A stretch of 64,000 bases of DNA, from contig NZ_CP117884.1 in NCBI RefSeq assembly GCF_028736235.1, positions 1,860,001-1,924,000 of the forward strand, read 5' to 3'. Source of the DNA: Lacticaseibacillus pabuli. GTDB lineage: Bacteria; Bacillota; Bacilli; Lactobacillales; Lactobacillaceae. Shown piece by piece: positions 16,953-25,599 of the stretch (within the stretch, counting starts at the first letter, position 1; the number at the start of each line of letters is the position of its first letter). The notes beneath the pieces are model-generated. The model was not told the DNA's origin. It saw only the letters and a program-made list of their open reading frames with translations, and searched no databases. The translations under genes were made by a program, and so were the position numbers.

Positions 16953-17013
16953 ACCTCCTGTATACTACGGGTAGCATACGTGTAAGCGCGTGCAATTCTT
17001 AAATACAGGAGGT
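16953..17013 (+). promoter_or_regulatory. IS promoter and RBS-sequestering inverted repeat
   Basis: ACCTCCTGTAT (16953-16963) is the perfect complement of ATACAGGAGGT (17003-17013), which contains the istA Shine-Dalgarno. A -35-like TTGACC (16935) and TGTATA/TATACT overlap the left arm. Transcripts starting at this promoter would lack the left arm, while read-through transcripts would include it and hide the RBS. Confidence 0.65.
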
Positions 17014-17020
17014 CTTTGTA

Positions 17021-18556
17021 ATGGCTATTCATTACCGTCAAATTCTTGAGCTTCACGCTCAAGAGCTGGTGCAGCGAGACATTGCGGCAATCACTGGGAA
17101 TTCACGTCCCAAGATTTCTGAAGTTATCAAGCAAGCTGAGCTACATCAGATTAGTCCACCATTTACTGATGATGTGGATGATATTTGGTTGGAAAGCTTG
17201 TTGTTTCCTCAGAAGCAACCGATGGCAAAAGGTCGGCAGATACCCGACTTCGAAAAGATACACGAGGAATTGGCTAAGCCTAACGTCACCTTATCCCTGG
17301 TTCATTATGAATATGAGCAAGAGTGCCGACAAAATGGCACAATTCCGTATGCGTATCGAACCTTTTGCCAGTATTATCGTGCTTATGCGCAGAAATATAA
17401 GGCAACTATGCGGATCCGGCGTAAACCAGGTGAAGTGATGGAGGTCGATTGGGCGGGCTCACCTTTGCATATCGTCGATCGCGAAACTGGAGAAATCATC
17501 AAGGCATATCTGTTCATCGCTTCTTTGCCGTGTAGTGCGTACAGCTACTGTGAGGCATTTATGACTGAACAACAGGAGGCGTGGCTTACTGGACACATTC
17601 ATGCGTATGAATTCTTTGGTGGTGTGACGCAATATCTGATTTCCGACAATCTCAAAACGGGTGTGACTTCGCACAAGCATAGCGAAATCATCTTGAATGA
17701 AATGTATCGAGATCTAGCCTTGCACTACGGCACAATTGTGATGCCAGCACGAGTCCGGAAGCCAAAGGATAAGCCGACTGTCGAAGGTGTTGTGGGGACA
17801 GTATCAACATGGATTATAGCAGCGCTACGAAATGAAACATTCTTTGGCCTCGAGGAATTAAATAAGGCCGTTCGCATCAAACTCAAGGAGTTCAACGAAC
17901 GGCCATTCACAAAGAAATATAAACAAGGTAGTCGCCTTTCGGCGTTTCATGACGAAGAAAGCTTTGCCTTGCGACCATTACCTGTTCAAGCTTATACGAT
18001 GGCCAGTTGGCGGACTGCCATCGTGCAATTAGACTACCACATCAACGTGGAAAGTCAGTTTTACTCTGTTCCTTACGAGTATATCTCATCTAAAGTGGAT
18101 ATCAAGGTGACGAAAGATATCGTAGAAGTTTTCTACAAAGGTAATCGAATTGCCTCCCATAAACGACTAACCGGTAAATTCGGGCAATTTTCAACCAATC
18201 ACGATCATTTGCCAGCAGAACATAAACTGTTCGTCGATCATACACCTGAGAACGCATTAGCTTGGGCGGAAGAGGTTGGCATCAATACGCTTGCCGTAAT
18301 GCGATATCTACTTAAATCGGCGGCAAGTGAAAAACAAGGTCTAAGTGCAGCTTTTCGATTCAAAGGCTTAGCTAGAAAATACGCAGCTATTGAAATCGAA
18401 GCCGCGTGTACGACCGTGATGAAAATTGCGACCGCACCGACGGTGTCCGTAGTTGAACGGGTTATGAAAAGTCAAAAGATTCCAGCACCAAAGACGATTA
18501 ACGAACCCGACTACGGTTTTACTCGTGGTGCAGCATACTTTGGAGGAAATGACTAA
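17021..18556 (+). CDS. istA: IS21-family transposase
   Basis: The 511-residue DDE transposase has an N-terminal HTH (RDIAAITGNSRPKISEVI) and a retroviral-integrase-like core. Catalytic acids lie in MEVDWAGS (about residue 142), LISDNLKTG (about 208) and PTVEGVVG (about 254). It appears intact. Its stop overlaps the istB start by one base, so the two are coupled. Confidence 0.95.
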   Translation: MAIHYRQILELHAQELVQRDIAAITGNSRPKISEVIKQAELHQISPPFTDDVDDIWLESLLFPQKQPMAKGRQIPDFEKIHEELAKPNVTLSLVHYEYEQECRQNGTIPYAYRTFCQYYRAYAQKYKATMRIRRKPGEVMEVDWAGSPLHIVDRETGEIIKAYLFIASLPCSAYSYCEAFMTEQQEAWLTGHIHAYEFFGGVTQYLISDNLKTGVTSHKHSEIILNEMYRDLALHYGTIVMPARVRKPKDKPTVEGVVGTVSTWIIAALRNETFFGLEELNKAVRIKLKEFNERPFTKKYKQGSRLSAFHDEESFALRPLPVQAYTMASWRTAIVQLDYHINVESQFYSVPYEYISSKVDIKVTKDIVEVFYKGNRIASHKRLTGKFGQFSTNHDHLPAEHKLFVDHTPENALAWAEEVGINTLAVMRYLLKSAASEKQGLSAAFRFKGLARKYAAIEIEAACTTVMKIATAPTVSVVERVMKSQKIPAPKTINEPDYGFTRGAAYFGGND

Positions 18557-19314
18557 TGGTAAATGACGAAACTCAACGGAAGTTACGGCAGATGAAGCTT
18601 ACCTCTATGGCAAATGCCTTGGAAGCACAGGAAAGCAACACAGAATATCGATCAATGAACTTTGATGATCGGTTCAAGTTACTCGTTGATGCGGCTTACG
18701 CAAGCCTTCAGTCAAATAGGCTGAATCGACTGATCAAGAGTGCAAATTTTCGGACGAATGAGCCATGTATAGCTGATATCAATTACTTGCCGGATCGTAA
18801 GTTGGATCGGAACTTGATTCAACGCCTTGCGACTGGCACGTATATTCAAGAGCACCATAACGTCATCTTAATGGGTGCTTCAGGTAACGGGAAAACATGG
18901 TTGGCGACAGCTTTGGGGATTGAGGCTTGCCATCAGTTTCATAAAGTAAAATATGTGCGTCTTCCCGAACTGATTGATGATTTGATTGTAGCGAAGCATG
19001 AGGCAAACGGTGACTTTCATAAGATTATTGAACGGTACAAGAAAGTTGAACTCTTGATCATCGATGAGTGGCTTTTGACGCCGATCAACGATGAACAAGC
19101 TCAGACTATTCTTGAGTTGATCGAATATCGAAGTCAGCGTGGTTCAACAATCTTTTGTACTCAATTCGCGCCGGAAGGCTGGCATAGTAAGCTGGGAAAT
19201 CCACAGATTGCGGATGCGATCCTTGACCGAATCGTCCACGATTCTTACAAGCTCCTTATCCAAGGCGACAAATCGATGCGCGAGCGGTATGGAATCGGAG
19301 GCGAATTTGCATGA
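18556..19314 (+). CDS. istB: IS21-family helper ATPase
   Basis: The 252-residue AAA+ ATPase has Walker A GASGNGKTWLA near residue 98 and Walker B LLIIDEWLLT near residue 163. IstB assists target selection and transposition by IstA. It is full length and intact. Confidence 0.95.
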   Translation: MVNDETQRKLRQMKLTSMANALEAQESNTEYRSMNFDDRFKLLVDAAYASLQSNRLNRLIKSANFRTNEPCIADINYLPDRKLDRNLIQRLATGTYIQEHHNVILMGASGNGKTWLATALGIEACHQFHKVKYVRLPELIDDLIVAKHEANGDFHKIIERYKKVELLIIDEWLLTPINDEQAQTILELIEYRSQRGSTIFCTQFAPEGWHSKLGNPQIADAILDRIVHDSYKLLIQGDKSMRERYGIGGEFA

Positions 19315-19517
19315 TTTCAGTAGAACTGGAACAACGATTGGCGCTGTTCTATGCACATACAGACGCAATGGAAGACTGGGAAAACGTGCTTGGCGACGCA
19401 CTGGTGGACATTATCTGGGAAAATAACGATAAATTGACGGATGACGAGCTTTTCGAATATGGAAAAGAAGTCATCGTGAAATACCTGGGTAAGTGCCGAG
19501 GAGACAAGCTCCCGTAA
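19311..19517 (+). CDS. Third, translationally coupled ORF of the IS
   Basis: The 68-residue acidic protein overlaps the istB stop (ATGA) and ends just before the IS terminator. IS21 elements normally carry only istA and istB. I do not recognise this protein. Its position inside the terminal repeats makes it part of the IS. Confidence 0.5.
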   Translation: MISVELEQRLALFYAHTDAMEDWENVLGDALVDIIWENNDKLTDDELFEYGKEVIVKYLGKCRGDKLP

Positions 19518-19522
19518 AACTG

Positions 19523-19563
19523 AAAGTGGCATCGCTGAAAACGCTCAGCGATGCCACTTTTGA
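19523..19563 (+). terminator. IS21 operon terminator
   Basis: AAGTGGCATCGCTGA / TCAGCGATGCCACTT forms a perfect stem of about 16 bp followed by TTTT. Confidence 0.85.
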
Positions 19564-19674
19564 AATTCTTGGTCAATTCTTTCGCCGAGTGGTGTCAATT
19601 TTAGCACCGAATGGGGTAAAAAAGATCGCCGAGTTGGGCAATTCGCTTCGCCGCCTTCAAACAACACAAGCGCC

Positions 19675-19757
19675 GTGAAAATTAATGGGGGCTATGTTAA
19701 TTGCCGAGGGAGCGAACACCCCACTCTGGCTTTCGAAAAAATCCGGTGAAAATTAAT
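19675..19757. repeat. GTGAAAATTAAT direct repeat upstream of terS; cos or TerS-binding candidate
   Basis: The 12-mer occurs at 19675-19686 and 19746-19757, 71 bp apart. GGGGGC and CACCCC tracts lie between them. It sits in the HNH-terS gap, where HK97-like cos sites often lie. Function unproven. Confidence 0.35.
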
Positions 19758-19771
19758 AATAACTGTACTGT

Positions 19772-19800
19772 TTGTATTTATATAAGATAAAGCTTATAAT
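19772..19800 (+). promoter_or_regulatory. Promoter of the packaging/capsid operon
   Basis: TTGTAT, a 17-base spacer and perfect TATAAT, 36 bases before terS and downstream of the IS terminator. Confidence 0.6.
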
Positions 19801-19835
19801 AAAGCTGACAATAAATAAGAAAGGAGAAATGCCAA

Positions 19836-20309
19836 ATGGGATCGCATATTATAAAGTCCGCTGACGAGCTTAAAGGCCACATGACTAAGCAGGAAATTAA
19901 CGCCCGTCATATTGCTGAAGACGCGTTGCAGAACGTAGACAACTTTAACGCTACCCCACCTGACTGGCTAGACGATAAGGCGCTGGCTGAATGGGAGCGC
20001 GTTGTGCCTTTGCTAGCTGACACTGTGCCCATTAACAATCTTGACGCGTCGCAGTTGGCAGCCTATTGCCAGTCTGTTAGCGATGTTGCCACCGCGCAGG
20101 AACATATCAACCGAGACGGCTTAACAGTGCCGCTTGCATCTGGTGAAGGTGAAAAGCCCAGTCCATATGTTGCTATCAAGCGGCAGGCGTTGCAAGAACA
20201 GATGAAGCTTGCTGAAGGACTTGGCTTAACAGTCTATGGGCGTCTGAAGATGAACATTAACGGCGCCGGTGTAGGCGTCGATGATCCGCTGGCTGACTTA
20301 CTCGCATGA
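19836..20309 (+). CDS. Terminase small subunit (P27 family)
   Basis: The 157-residue protein matches P27-type small terminases: PPDWLDDKALAEWERVVPLL near residues 41-60, a DASQLAAYC segment, then VAIKRQALQEQMKLAEGLGL. TerS recognises the packaging site and recruits the large subunit. Having its own TerS lets the island package its own DNA specifically. AGAAAGGAG precedes the ATG, and the stop overlaps terL by four bases. Confidence 0.88.
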   Translation: MGSHIIKSADELKGHMTKQEINARHIAEDALQNVDNFNATPPDWLDDKALAEWERVVPLLADTVPINNLDASQLAAYCQSVSDVATAQEHINRDGLTVPLASGEGEKPSPYVAIKRQALQEQMKLAEGLGLTVYGRLKMNINGAGVGVDDPLADLLA

Positions 20310-22003
20310 ACTACTCACTAGAATATGCTAACAAGGTTGTCAGTGGCGAGATTGTCGCCGGCAAGAAAATTATTCAAGCCTGCAAACGCACAATTAGAGA
20401 CTTCAATCGCAAGCGCGGTTTCCCGTACTACTTCGATGAAGACAAGGCCGATAAAGCAATTCAGTTTATCGAAGCAATGCCGGCAAAAGACGGTTCTGTT
20501 TTGAAGCTAGAGTTGTTCCAGAAATACATAGTCTCCGAGTTATTCGGGTGGCGCATGAATGGCACTGGTAACCGTCGCTTTGACCGGGCTTACTTATCGC
20601 TCTCAAGAAAAAATGGCAAGAGCTTCCTGGTGTCCTGTATTGGCGCGCTATATCTGCTCATGGAAAACAAGCCCGCCCGTGGGCGGCAAATTGTGTTTAG
20701 CGCGAACAGTTCAGCACAGGCACACATTGGCTTTGACATGTTGGCTAATGGTCTGCGGCAGCTAGCTACTACGCACCCCGCTATCAATTCGCGTCTGAAG
20801 ATTAACCGTAATGAGATTGTAGACCGGAAGACAGACAGTGTGGCTATGCCCCTTGCTAGTGACCTGCATAGTCTAGACGGACTGCAAAGCGATCTTGCAA
20901 TTTGTGACGAATTTGCGCTAGCCCGCACAGACGATATTCTGAACACTCTAAAATCCGGACAGGTCGCGAGTGATAACTCATTGCTGGCAATCATTAGCAC
21001 CGCAAGTCCTGACTTGAATAGCCCCATGTACAAAGAGTTCAAGTTTGTTAGCAAGGTGCTAAGCGGTACCGAAAAAGCCGATAGATATTTTATTTGCTGC
21101 TATCAACAAGATTCGAATGAAGAGGCCTTTGACCCAGACACGTGGGAGAAGAGTAACCCACTTTTAGCTAACCCAGAACTCGCTAAGGTCATGCGGTCAA
21201 GTATTCAAGCGGACGTTGACCTGCTAAGCAAGCAAGGCAAAATGCGCCTAATGCTAGTTAAAAATTTCAACAGGTTTCAGAATGCCCGTGCTGACGGTTA
21301 CCTGATGATGAATGACTGGGACGCGCAAGCGATAGACCCGCCAGACACTACCGGCAAGCCGGTATTTATCGGTATCGATCTAAGTAAATCTAGTGACCTG
21401 ACTGCTATCAGCTGGGCGGTGCCCATGGACGGTTATCTGTATGTCGATTCACATAGCTTTGTTGCTACCAAATACGGCGGCATTGATGAAAAAAGCCGAG
21501 AAGACGGTTTCGACTATGTAGCAGCTGAAGGCCGTGGTGAAGCTGATATAAGCAAACTGGATAGCGGGCTGATTGATTATAGCGCCGTTCTCAAATACAT
21601 ATTGAACCTGATTGAAGTTAACAAATGGGACGTTAAGGCTATTGCCTATGACCCCTGGCGTTCTGCTTACCTGGTAACCGACTTAGAAAAACGCGACTTT
21701 AATTTAATCAGTGTAAGGCAAGGTCGTCAAACTTTGTCAACGCCAACTATCCGCTTCAGAGATGACCTGTACAGCGGCAAGATTAAGCACAGTGATAACC
21801 AGCTGCTAGCCTATGCCGCCGGGAACGCAATTCTGAAGTACGACGCTAACGGCAATATGCTAATCGACAAGCAGCGCAACGCTACTAAGATTGACCCCCT
21901 TGCCGCCCTTATGAATGCTTACACAATTGAACTAAACGAGGAAGAAGACAAATCTAATGAAGTCGATAATGACTACTATATCAGCGGTCGCTGGCTCCTT
22001 TAA
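20306..22003 (+). CDS. Terminase large subunit
   Basis: The 565-residue protein is an HK97-type large terminase (DNA-packaging ATPase plus nuclease). The ATPase motif is SLSRKNGKS near residues 98-106 and Walker B is LAICDEFA near 198-205. The nuclease domain begins at GIDLSKSSDLTAIS near residue 353. Length is normal and no frameshift is seen. Confidence 0.95.
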   Translation: MNYSLEYANKVVSGEIVAGKKIIQACKRTIRDFNRKRGFPYYFDEDKADKAIQFIEAMPAKDGSVLKLELFQKYIVSELFGWRMNGTGNRRFDRAYLSLSRKNGKSFLVSCIGALYLLMENKPARGRQIVFSANSSAQAHIGFDMLANGLRQLATTHPAINSRLKINRNEIVDRKTDSVAMPLASDLHSLDGLQSDLAICDEFALARTDDILNTLKSGQVASDNSLLAIISTASPDLNSPMYKEFKFVSKVLSGTEKADRYFICCYQQDSNEEAFDPDTWEKSNPLLANPELAKVMRSSIQADVDLLSKQGKMRLMLVKNFNRFQNARADGYLMMNDWDAQAIDPPDTTGKPVFIGIDLSKSSDLTAISWAVPMDGYLYVDSHSFVATKYGGIDEKSREDGFDYVAAEGRGEADISKLDSGLIDYSAVLKYILNLIEVNKWDVKAIAYDPWRSAYLVTDLEKRDFNLISVRQGRQTLSTPTIRFRDDLYSGKIKHSDNQLLAYAAGNAILKYDANGNMLIDKQRNATKIDPLAALMNAYTIELNEEEDKSNEVDNDYYISGRWLL

Positions 22004-22139
22004 GGCCATGTTCTGGTTGTTCCTGCTAGGACTTGCGGCGTTCACAGTTGGCGCTGGCTTATTGCTGGGACTGCCTGGCTGGTTAATGGCCGGCGGCGGT
22101 TCGCTGGCACTGGCTATGTACACCATTGAAGGGAGGTGA
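21957..22139 (+). CDS. Small membrane protein between terL and portal
   Basis: A 60-residue protein with two hydrophobic segments (FWLFLLGLAAFTVGAGLLLG) overlaps the terL 3' end by 47 bases and ends four bases before portal. Similar tiny membrane proteins (DUF1056-like) sit here in many Lactobacillus phages. That match is by position and composition only. Confidence 0.6.
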   Translation: MKSIMTTISAVAGSFKAMFWLFLLGLAAFTVGAGLLLGLPGWLMAGGGSLALAMYTIEGR

Positions 22140-22143
22140 GTAA

Positions 22144-23313
22144 ATGAGTTTTATCAAGGACACACCACCAGAAACACGCGATGATAATTCAGAGCCTTTT
22201 CTAGACGCGCTAGTGTCGATGACCTCAAATGATTCTGGGGTTTACGTAGGCGCCTCTGCTTTACGCAATAGCGATATTTTTACCGCCGTTCGCGTCATTG
22301 CCAGCGACATTGCTAGCAACCCGATTACTTACAACGATGATCGCATTAGCAAGTTGCTTAACAAGTCGCCTAACGCCAATACAACGGCATGGGCATTTAA
22401 GTTTTCGCTTGCTGCCACGATGTTGTTAAACGGTAACGCGTTCGCTTTAATCTCGCGTAACAACAGCAACCAGGTTACCGAGTTGCGCCAGATTCCTAAC
22501 AGTCAAATGGTTGTTTCGCAAGATGACACTACCGGCAAACTGACGTACACATACACCCCACCACAAGGCCGCAGCAAGCGCCTGGCAGCGTCTGACGTAT
22601 TGCACTTTAAATGCTACACCGCTGACGGTTACACCGGTATTTCGCCTCTATACGCCCTTAAGGACGAATTGGACATGCAAAAAACTGGTAACAAGTTGGT
22701 TAAAGACTTCTACAAGTCAGGAGTCAACGGCAGCGGCTGGCTTCGAATCAATAAGGCAGGCCTTAGTGCAGACGCCGCCGCCGCTATCCGGGACGGCTGG
22801 GAGAATGCGAATGCTGGCACGTTGCGTACACTGGTGACAGATGACACCATGGACTATCAGGCTTTGCCAGTGAACACTGACGTGCTGAAGCTGGTAAATT
22901 CGTCTGACTGGACTTCGCGCCAAGTAGCTAAGGCGTTTGGCTTGCCACTCGAACGACTGGGACTTGAAGCGGCACACAGCAATAGCATTCAGGGCAACCT
23001 GCTATATCTGCAGAACACGCTAACCCAGTATTTCGCTTCATTCACTAGCGAGCTTAACTTTAAGCTTGGCACCGGCAGTAACGTGTTTGCATTCGATACT
23101 AGCGCGTTCTTCACCGCTGACCCTACCACAATGCAGGACAACGCTATTAAAGGCCTGCAGGCTGGCTTGCTGACAGTTAACGAGGCACGCGACAAGGTAG
23201 GACTGCCACCAGTGGCCGGTGGCGATACTATCATGACAACTAATACATACGCGCCACTAACGCAATTGGAAACAACAAATTCACAGAATGGGAGTGAACC
23301 ACTTGAACAATAA
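22144..23313 (+). CDS. Portal protein (HK97 family)
   Basis: The 389-residue protein fits the HK97-type portal family. Features are an early SDIFTAVRVIASDIASNPI helix, a KFSLAATMLLNGNAFALI core and C-terminal GLPLERLGLEAAHSNSIQGN and LLTVNEARDKVGLPP segments. It forms the dodecameric DNA entry vertex of the capsid. GGGAGGTGAGTAA precedes the ATG. Confidence 0.93.
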   Translation: MSFIKDTPPETRDDNSEPFLDALVSMTSNDSGVYVGASALRNSDIFTAVRVIASDIASNPITYNDDRISKLLNKSPNANTTAWAFKFSLAATMLLNGNAFALISRNNSNQVTELRQIPNSQMVVSQDDTTGKLTYTYTPPQGRSKRLAASDVLHFKCYTADGYTGISPLYALKDELDMQKTGNKLVKDFYKSGVNGSGWLRINKAGLSADAAAAIRDGWENANAGTLRTLVTDDTMDYQALPVNTDVLKLVNSSDWTSRQVAKAFGLPLERLGLEAAHSNSIQGNLLYLQNTLTQYFASFTSELNFKLGTGSNVFAFDTSAFFTADPTTMQDNAIKGLQAGLLTVNEARDKVGLPPVAGGDTIMTTNTYAPLTQLETTNSQNGSEPLEQ

Positions 23314-24874
23314 TGATGATACCGAAAAGCGTTTGAACCCGGACGCCGCGCTTAATGTTGACGATTCAGCCAACAGCCAAGCGACGGACGATACAGACAA
23401 GGACGCTAGCGACACAAATAGTGACGGCAGCAAGCACTTAACTGGCTATGCCGTAGTATTCAACAGGCCAAGCAAAAATCTTGGTTCGTTTGTAGAGGTC
23501 ATTGATCCGCACGCTTTCGACAACGTGGACTTGTCAGACGTCTATTTGACAAATAACCATGACATGAGCCAAGTTCTGGCTTCTACAAAGGCCGGCACCC
23601 TGACACTCACCGTGGACGATAAGGGGCTTGCGTTTGACGCTACTCTACCCGATACCACACTGGCAGACGATACTGCCGCTAACGTAGACGCTGGCAATAT
23701 TAGCAACATGAGCTTTACATTCGTCAATGCGCAGGACGGCGACACCTTCACGCGCGGCGATGACGGCACCGTAACCCGGACTATCAAGTCCATTAAGTCA
23801 TTGCTGGACGTAACCCTGGTCGCAATTCCTGCCTACGATGACACAAACGTGCAAGTAAGTCAGCGAAGCCTGGATAAGGCACGAGCTGAAGCGACTAAAG
23901 TTGAAACACCTGAAGATAATCAAAACACACATACTGAAAAGCGAGGATTTAACAAAATGGAAAACACAATTATTGACGCAAACAAGCCAGAAACTTCAGC
24001 CTATGAAGCCTACATTCGTTCTCATGGTGAACAGCGTGACGGTTTGAACTCAACCACAGCTGGGGCAATGGTTCCTAGCGAAGTTATTAATGAAGTCTGG
24101 AACCTGAAGCAATCCACAGATGACCTGGCAAAATTCGCGACTGTTAAGCAAGTCGGCACCCCAGTGGGTACGTACCCTATTGCTACTGTGAACGGCGCTG
24201 TACTAGCAACTAAGGACGAACTAGCCGACATTGCCGATATTGACGCAGACCTTTACAAGGGCGTAGATTACAAGGTTGCCACTCGTGCAGGCCGTATCTA
24301 CCTTTCAGATGAATTGATTGAAGATTCAGCCGTTGATATCGTCGCAACGGTTAAGGATCAGCTGAAGCAGTTGGTTACTAACACAAACAACGCTGAAATT
24401 GTGAAGGTATTGCAAGGCTTTAAGGCCGCTGCAGCTGCTTCACTTGATGATGTTAAGCAAGTTGTTAACGTTCAGCTTGATCCAGCCCTTACAGTGTCAT
24501 TCGTGATTAATCAAGATACATATCAATATCTGGACAGTATGAAGGATTCAGAAGGCCGGTACTTGCTGCAGCCTGATATCACTAGTCCTTCTGGCAAGTC
24601 ACTGTTTGGCCGTCAGGTAGTAGTTGTCAGCAACAAGCTTATGCCTAGTCCAAAGGATTCATACCCTATGTTTGCCGGCGATATTGCCCAGTCAGTCTTT
24701 GTAGCACAGAAGAATGAAGTTGAAACACAGTGGGACAAGTTCGATCAGTACGCTTCTGGCCTTGCGGTTGTATTGCGTAACGATTATGAAGTTGTTGACC
24801 CAGACGCTGGCCGCTTTATCACTATTAAGCCAGCCGCAGCAACGCCTGCAGCTACTGGTAACGGTGCGGCTTAG
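23303..24874 (+). CDS. Fused prohead protease-major capsid protein
   Basis: The 523-residue protein combines an N-terminal U35 (HK97-type) prohead protease and a C-terminal HK97-fold capsid. Protease residues appear in TNNHDMSQV and ISNMSFTF. The capsid part begins near residue 219 and includes STTAGAMVPSEVINEVW and LVTNTNNAEIVKVLQ. The likely start is TTG at 23303, which has GGGAG upstream; an ATG at 23288 lacks a site. An internal ATG at 23957 with GCGAGGATT upstream could yield free capsid subunits. Self-encoded capsid is the defining trait of cf-PICIs. Confidence 0.9.
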   Translation: MNNNDDTEKRLNPDAALNVDDSANSQATDDTDKDASDTNSDGSKHLTGYAVVFNRPSKNLGSFVEVIDPHAFDNVDLSDVYLTNNHDMSQVLASTKAGTLTLTVDDKGLAFDATLPDTTLADDTAANVDAGNISNMSFTFVNAQDGDTFTRGDDGTVTRTIKSIKSLLDVTLVAIPAYDDTNVQVSQRSLDKARAEATKVETPEDNQNTHTEKRGFNKMENTIIDANKPETSAYEAYIRSHGEQRDGLNSTTAGAMVPSEVINEVWNLKQSTDDLAKFATVKQVGTPVGTYPIATVNGAVLATKDELADIADIDADLYKGVDYKVATRAGRIYLSDELIEDSAVDIVATVKDQLKQLVTNTNNAEIVKVLQGFKAAAAASLDDVKQVVNVQLDPALTVSFVINQDTYQYLDSMKDSEGRYLLQPDITSPSGKSLFGRQVVVVSNKLMPSPKDSYPMFAGDIAQSVFVAQKNEVETQWDKFDQYASGLAVVLRNDYEVVDPDAGRFITIKPAAATPAATGNGAA

Positions 24875-24888
24875 TCATTAACCCGAAT

Positions 24889-24916
24889 GGGCGCCCTATT
24901 CTGGGGCGTCTTTTTG
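24889..24916 (+). terminator. Weak terminator-like hairpin after the capsid gene
   Basis: GGCGCCC-tattct-GGGGCGTC followed by TTTTTG, between the capsid and connector genes. It could lower expression of the low-copy connector proteins. Confidence 0.5.
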
Positions 24917-24931
24917 TTAGGAGGTAGAAAT

Positions 24932-25216
24932 ATGCTAACTTTAGAGCAGGCTAAAACGTCTTTACGCGTATCACAGAACGCAGATGACGCGATGATTCAA
25001 AACTTCATTGATACGGCGCAAGAATATGTCATTGGTGCCGTAAATTCAGCTAAGACGATTGATGACTTCAAGGACAACAACCGCTTTGACCTGGCTGTAT
25101 TGCTGCTTGTCGGCTACTGGTATGATAGTCGCGGCGACAACAGCGCCCCGTGGATTCCAGACGCTGCCCTATCACTCATTCAACAGATTAGGGGTGATAG
25201 CTATGGCACTGATTAA
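24932..25216 (+). CDS. Head-tail connector protein (gp6-like)
   Basis: The 94-residue protein fits the phage connector family: LTLEQAKTSLRVSQNADDAM, a TAQEYVIGAV helix, then LLLVGYWYDSRGDN. It completes the portal vertex after packaging. AGGAGGTAG precedes the chosen ATG at 24932. Confidence 0.85.
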   Translation: MLTLEQAKTSLRVSQNADDAMIQNFIDTAQEYVIGAVNSAKTIDDFKDNNRFDLAVLLLVGYWYDSRGDNSAPWIPDAALSLIQQIRGDSYGTD

Positions 25217-25553
25217 CAAGCCAAGCGACTTAAATATTCAGATTGATATTGGCACGCACGATACAGGTTGCAATTCTGCGGGGGTTCCAGTTGAGACGTT
25301 CGTTAAACTGTTTACCACATGGGCACAGCTACGAACGCAATACCTGTCTGACTTGGCAAAAATTCAAGGCACCGTGCTAGAAGATACATCAACATTCGTT
25401 GTGCGTCATGAGCAGCCGCAAACTATCACCAGTAAAATGTACATTCAGTACGGCGGCGCGGAGTACAAAATTACTGACGTGAACGCGGATACGCAAGAGT
25501 TTGAGTGGGATACAATCATAGCAAAGGCAGTCAATGAAACCTCAAAAAAGTAG
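25203..25553 (+). CDS. Head closure/head-tail adaptor protein
   Basis: The 116-residue beta-rich protein is the size and position of SPP1 gp16/HK97 gp7-type head-closure proteins and has a typical TFVVRHEQPQTITSKMYIQY segment. It overlaps the connector by 14 bases. It is the last structural gene; no tail genes follow before attR. The tail-joining surface presumably fits a helper phage tail. Confidence 0.8.
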   Translation: MALINKPSDLNIQIDIGTHDTGCNSAGVPVETFVKLFTTWAQLRTQYLSDLAKIQGTVLEDTSTFVVRHEQPQTITSKMYIQYGGAEYKITDVNADTQEFEWDTIIAKAVNETSKK

Positions 25554-25562
25554 TCAAAAGCC

Positions 25563-25592
25563 TTGACTTATCGTTACTATAAGTGATATGAT
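25563..25592 (+). promoter_or_regulatory. Promoter near the right end of the satellite
   Basis: TTGACT, an 18-base spacer and TATGAT lie right after the last structural gene. Confidence 0.55.
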
Positions 25593-25599
25593 AATTATG

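Larger units (their letters stand above)
16892..19597 (+). mobile_element. IS21-family insertion sequence
   Basis: The ends are inverted copies of TGACACCACTCGGCGAAA, and more CGGCGAAAAAATTG-type units lie inside the left end, as in IS21 multi-repeat termini. It encodes IstA and IstB with a one-base overlap plus a small third ORF. It splits the satellite between HNH and terS. I see no clean target duplication: the flanks are only T-rich (GTTT / TTTT). A degenerate end-like unit (CGCCGAGTTGGGCAATTCGC) lies just outside the right end. Confidence 0.88.

Noticed and set aside
16974..16985. GCATACGTGTA in the IS promoter region matching the satellite operator 10-mer
   Set aside because: One short match inside an independent IS; most likely coincidence, and the IS arrived separately.
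16883..19605. Target-site duplication for the IS21 element
   Set aside because: Flanks share only T-runs; no 4-8 bp duplication can be defended.
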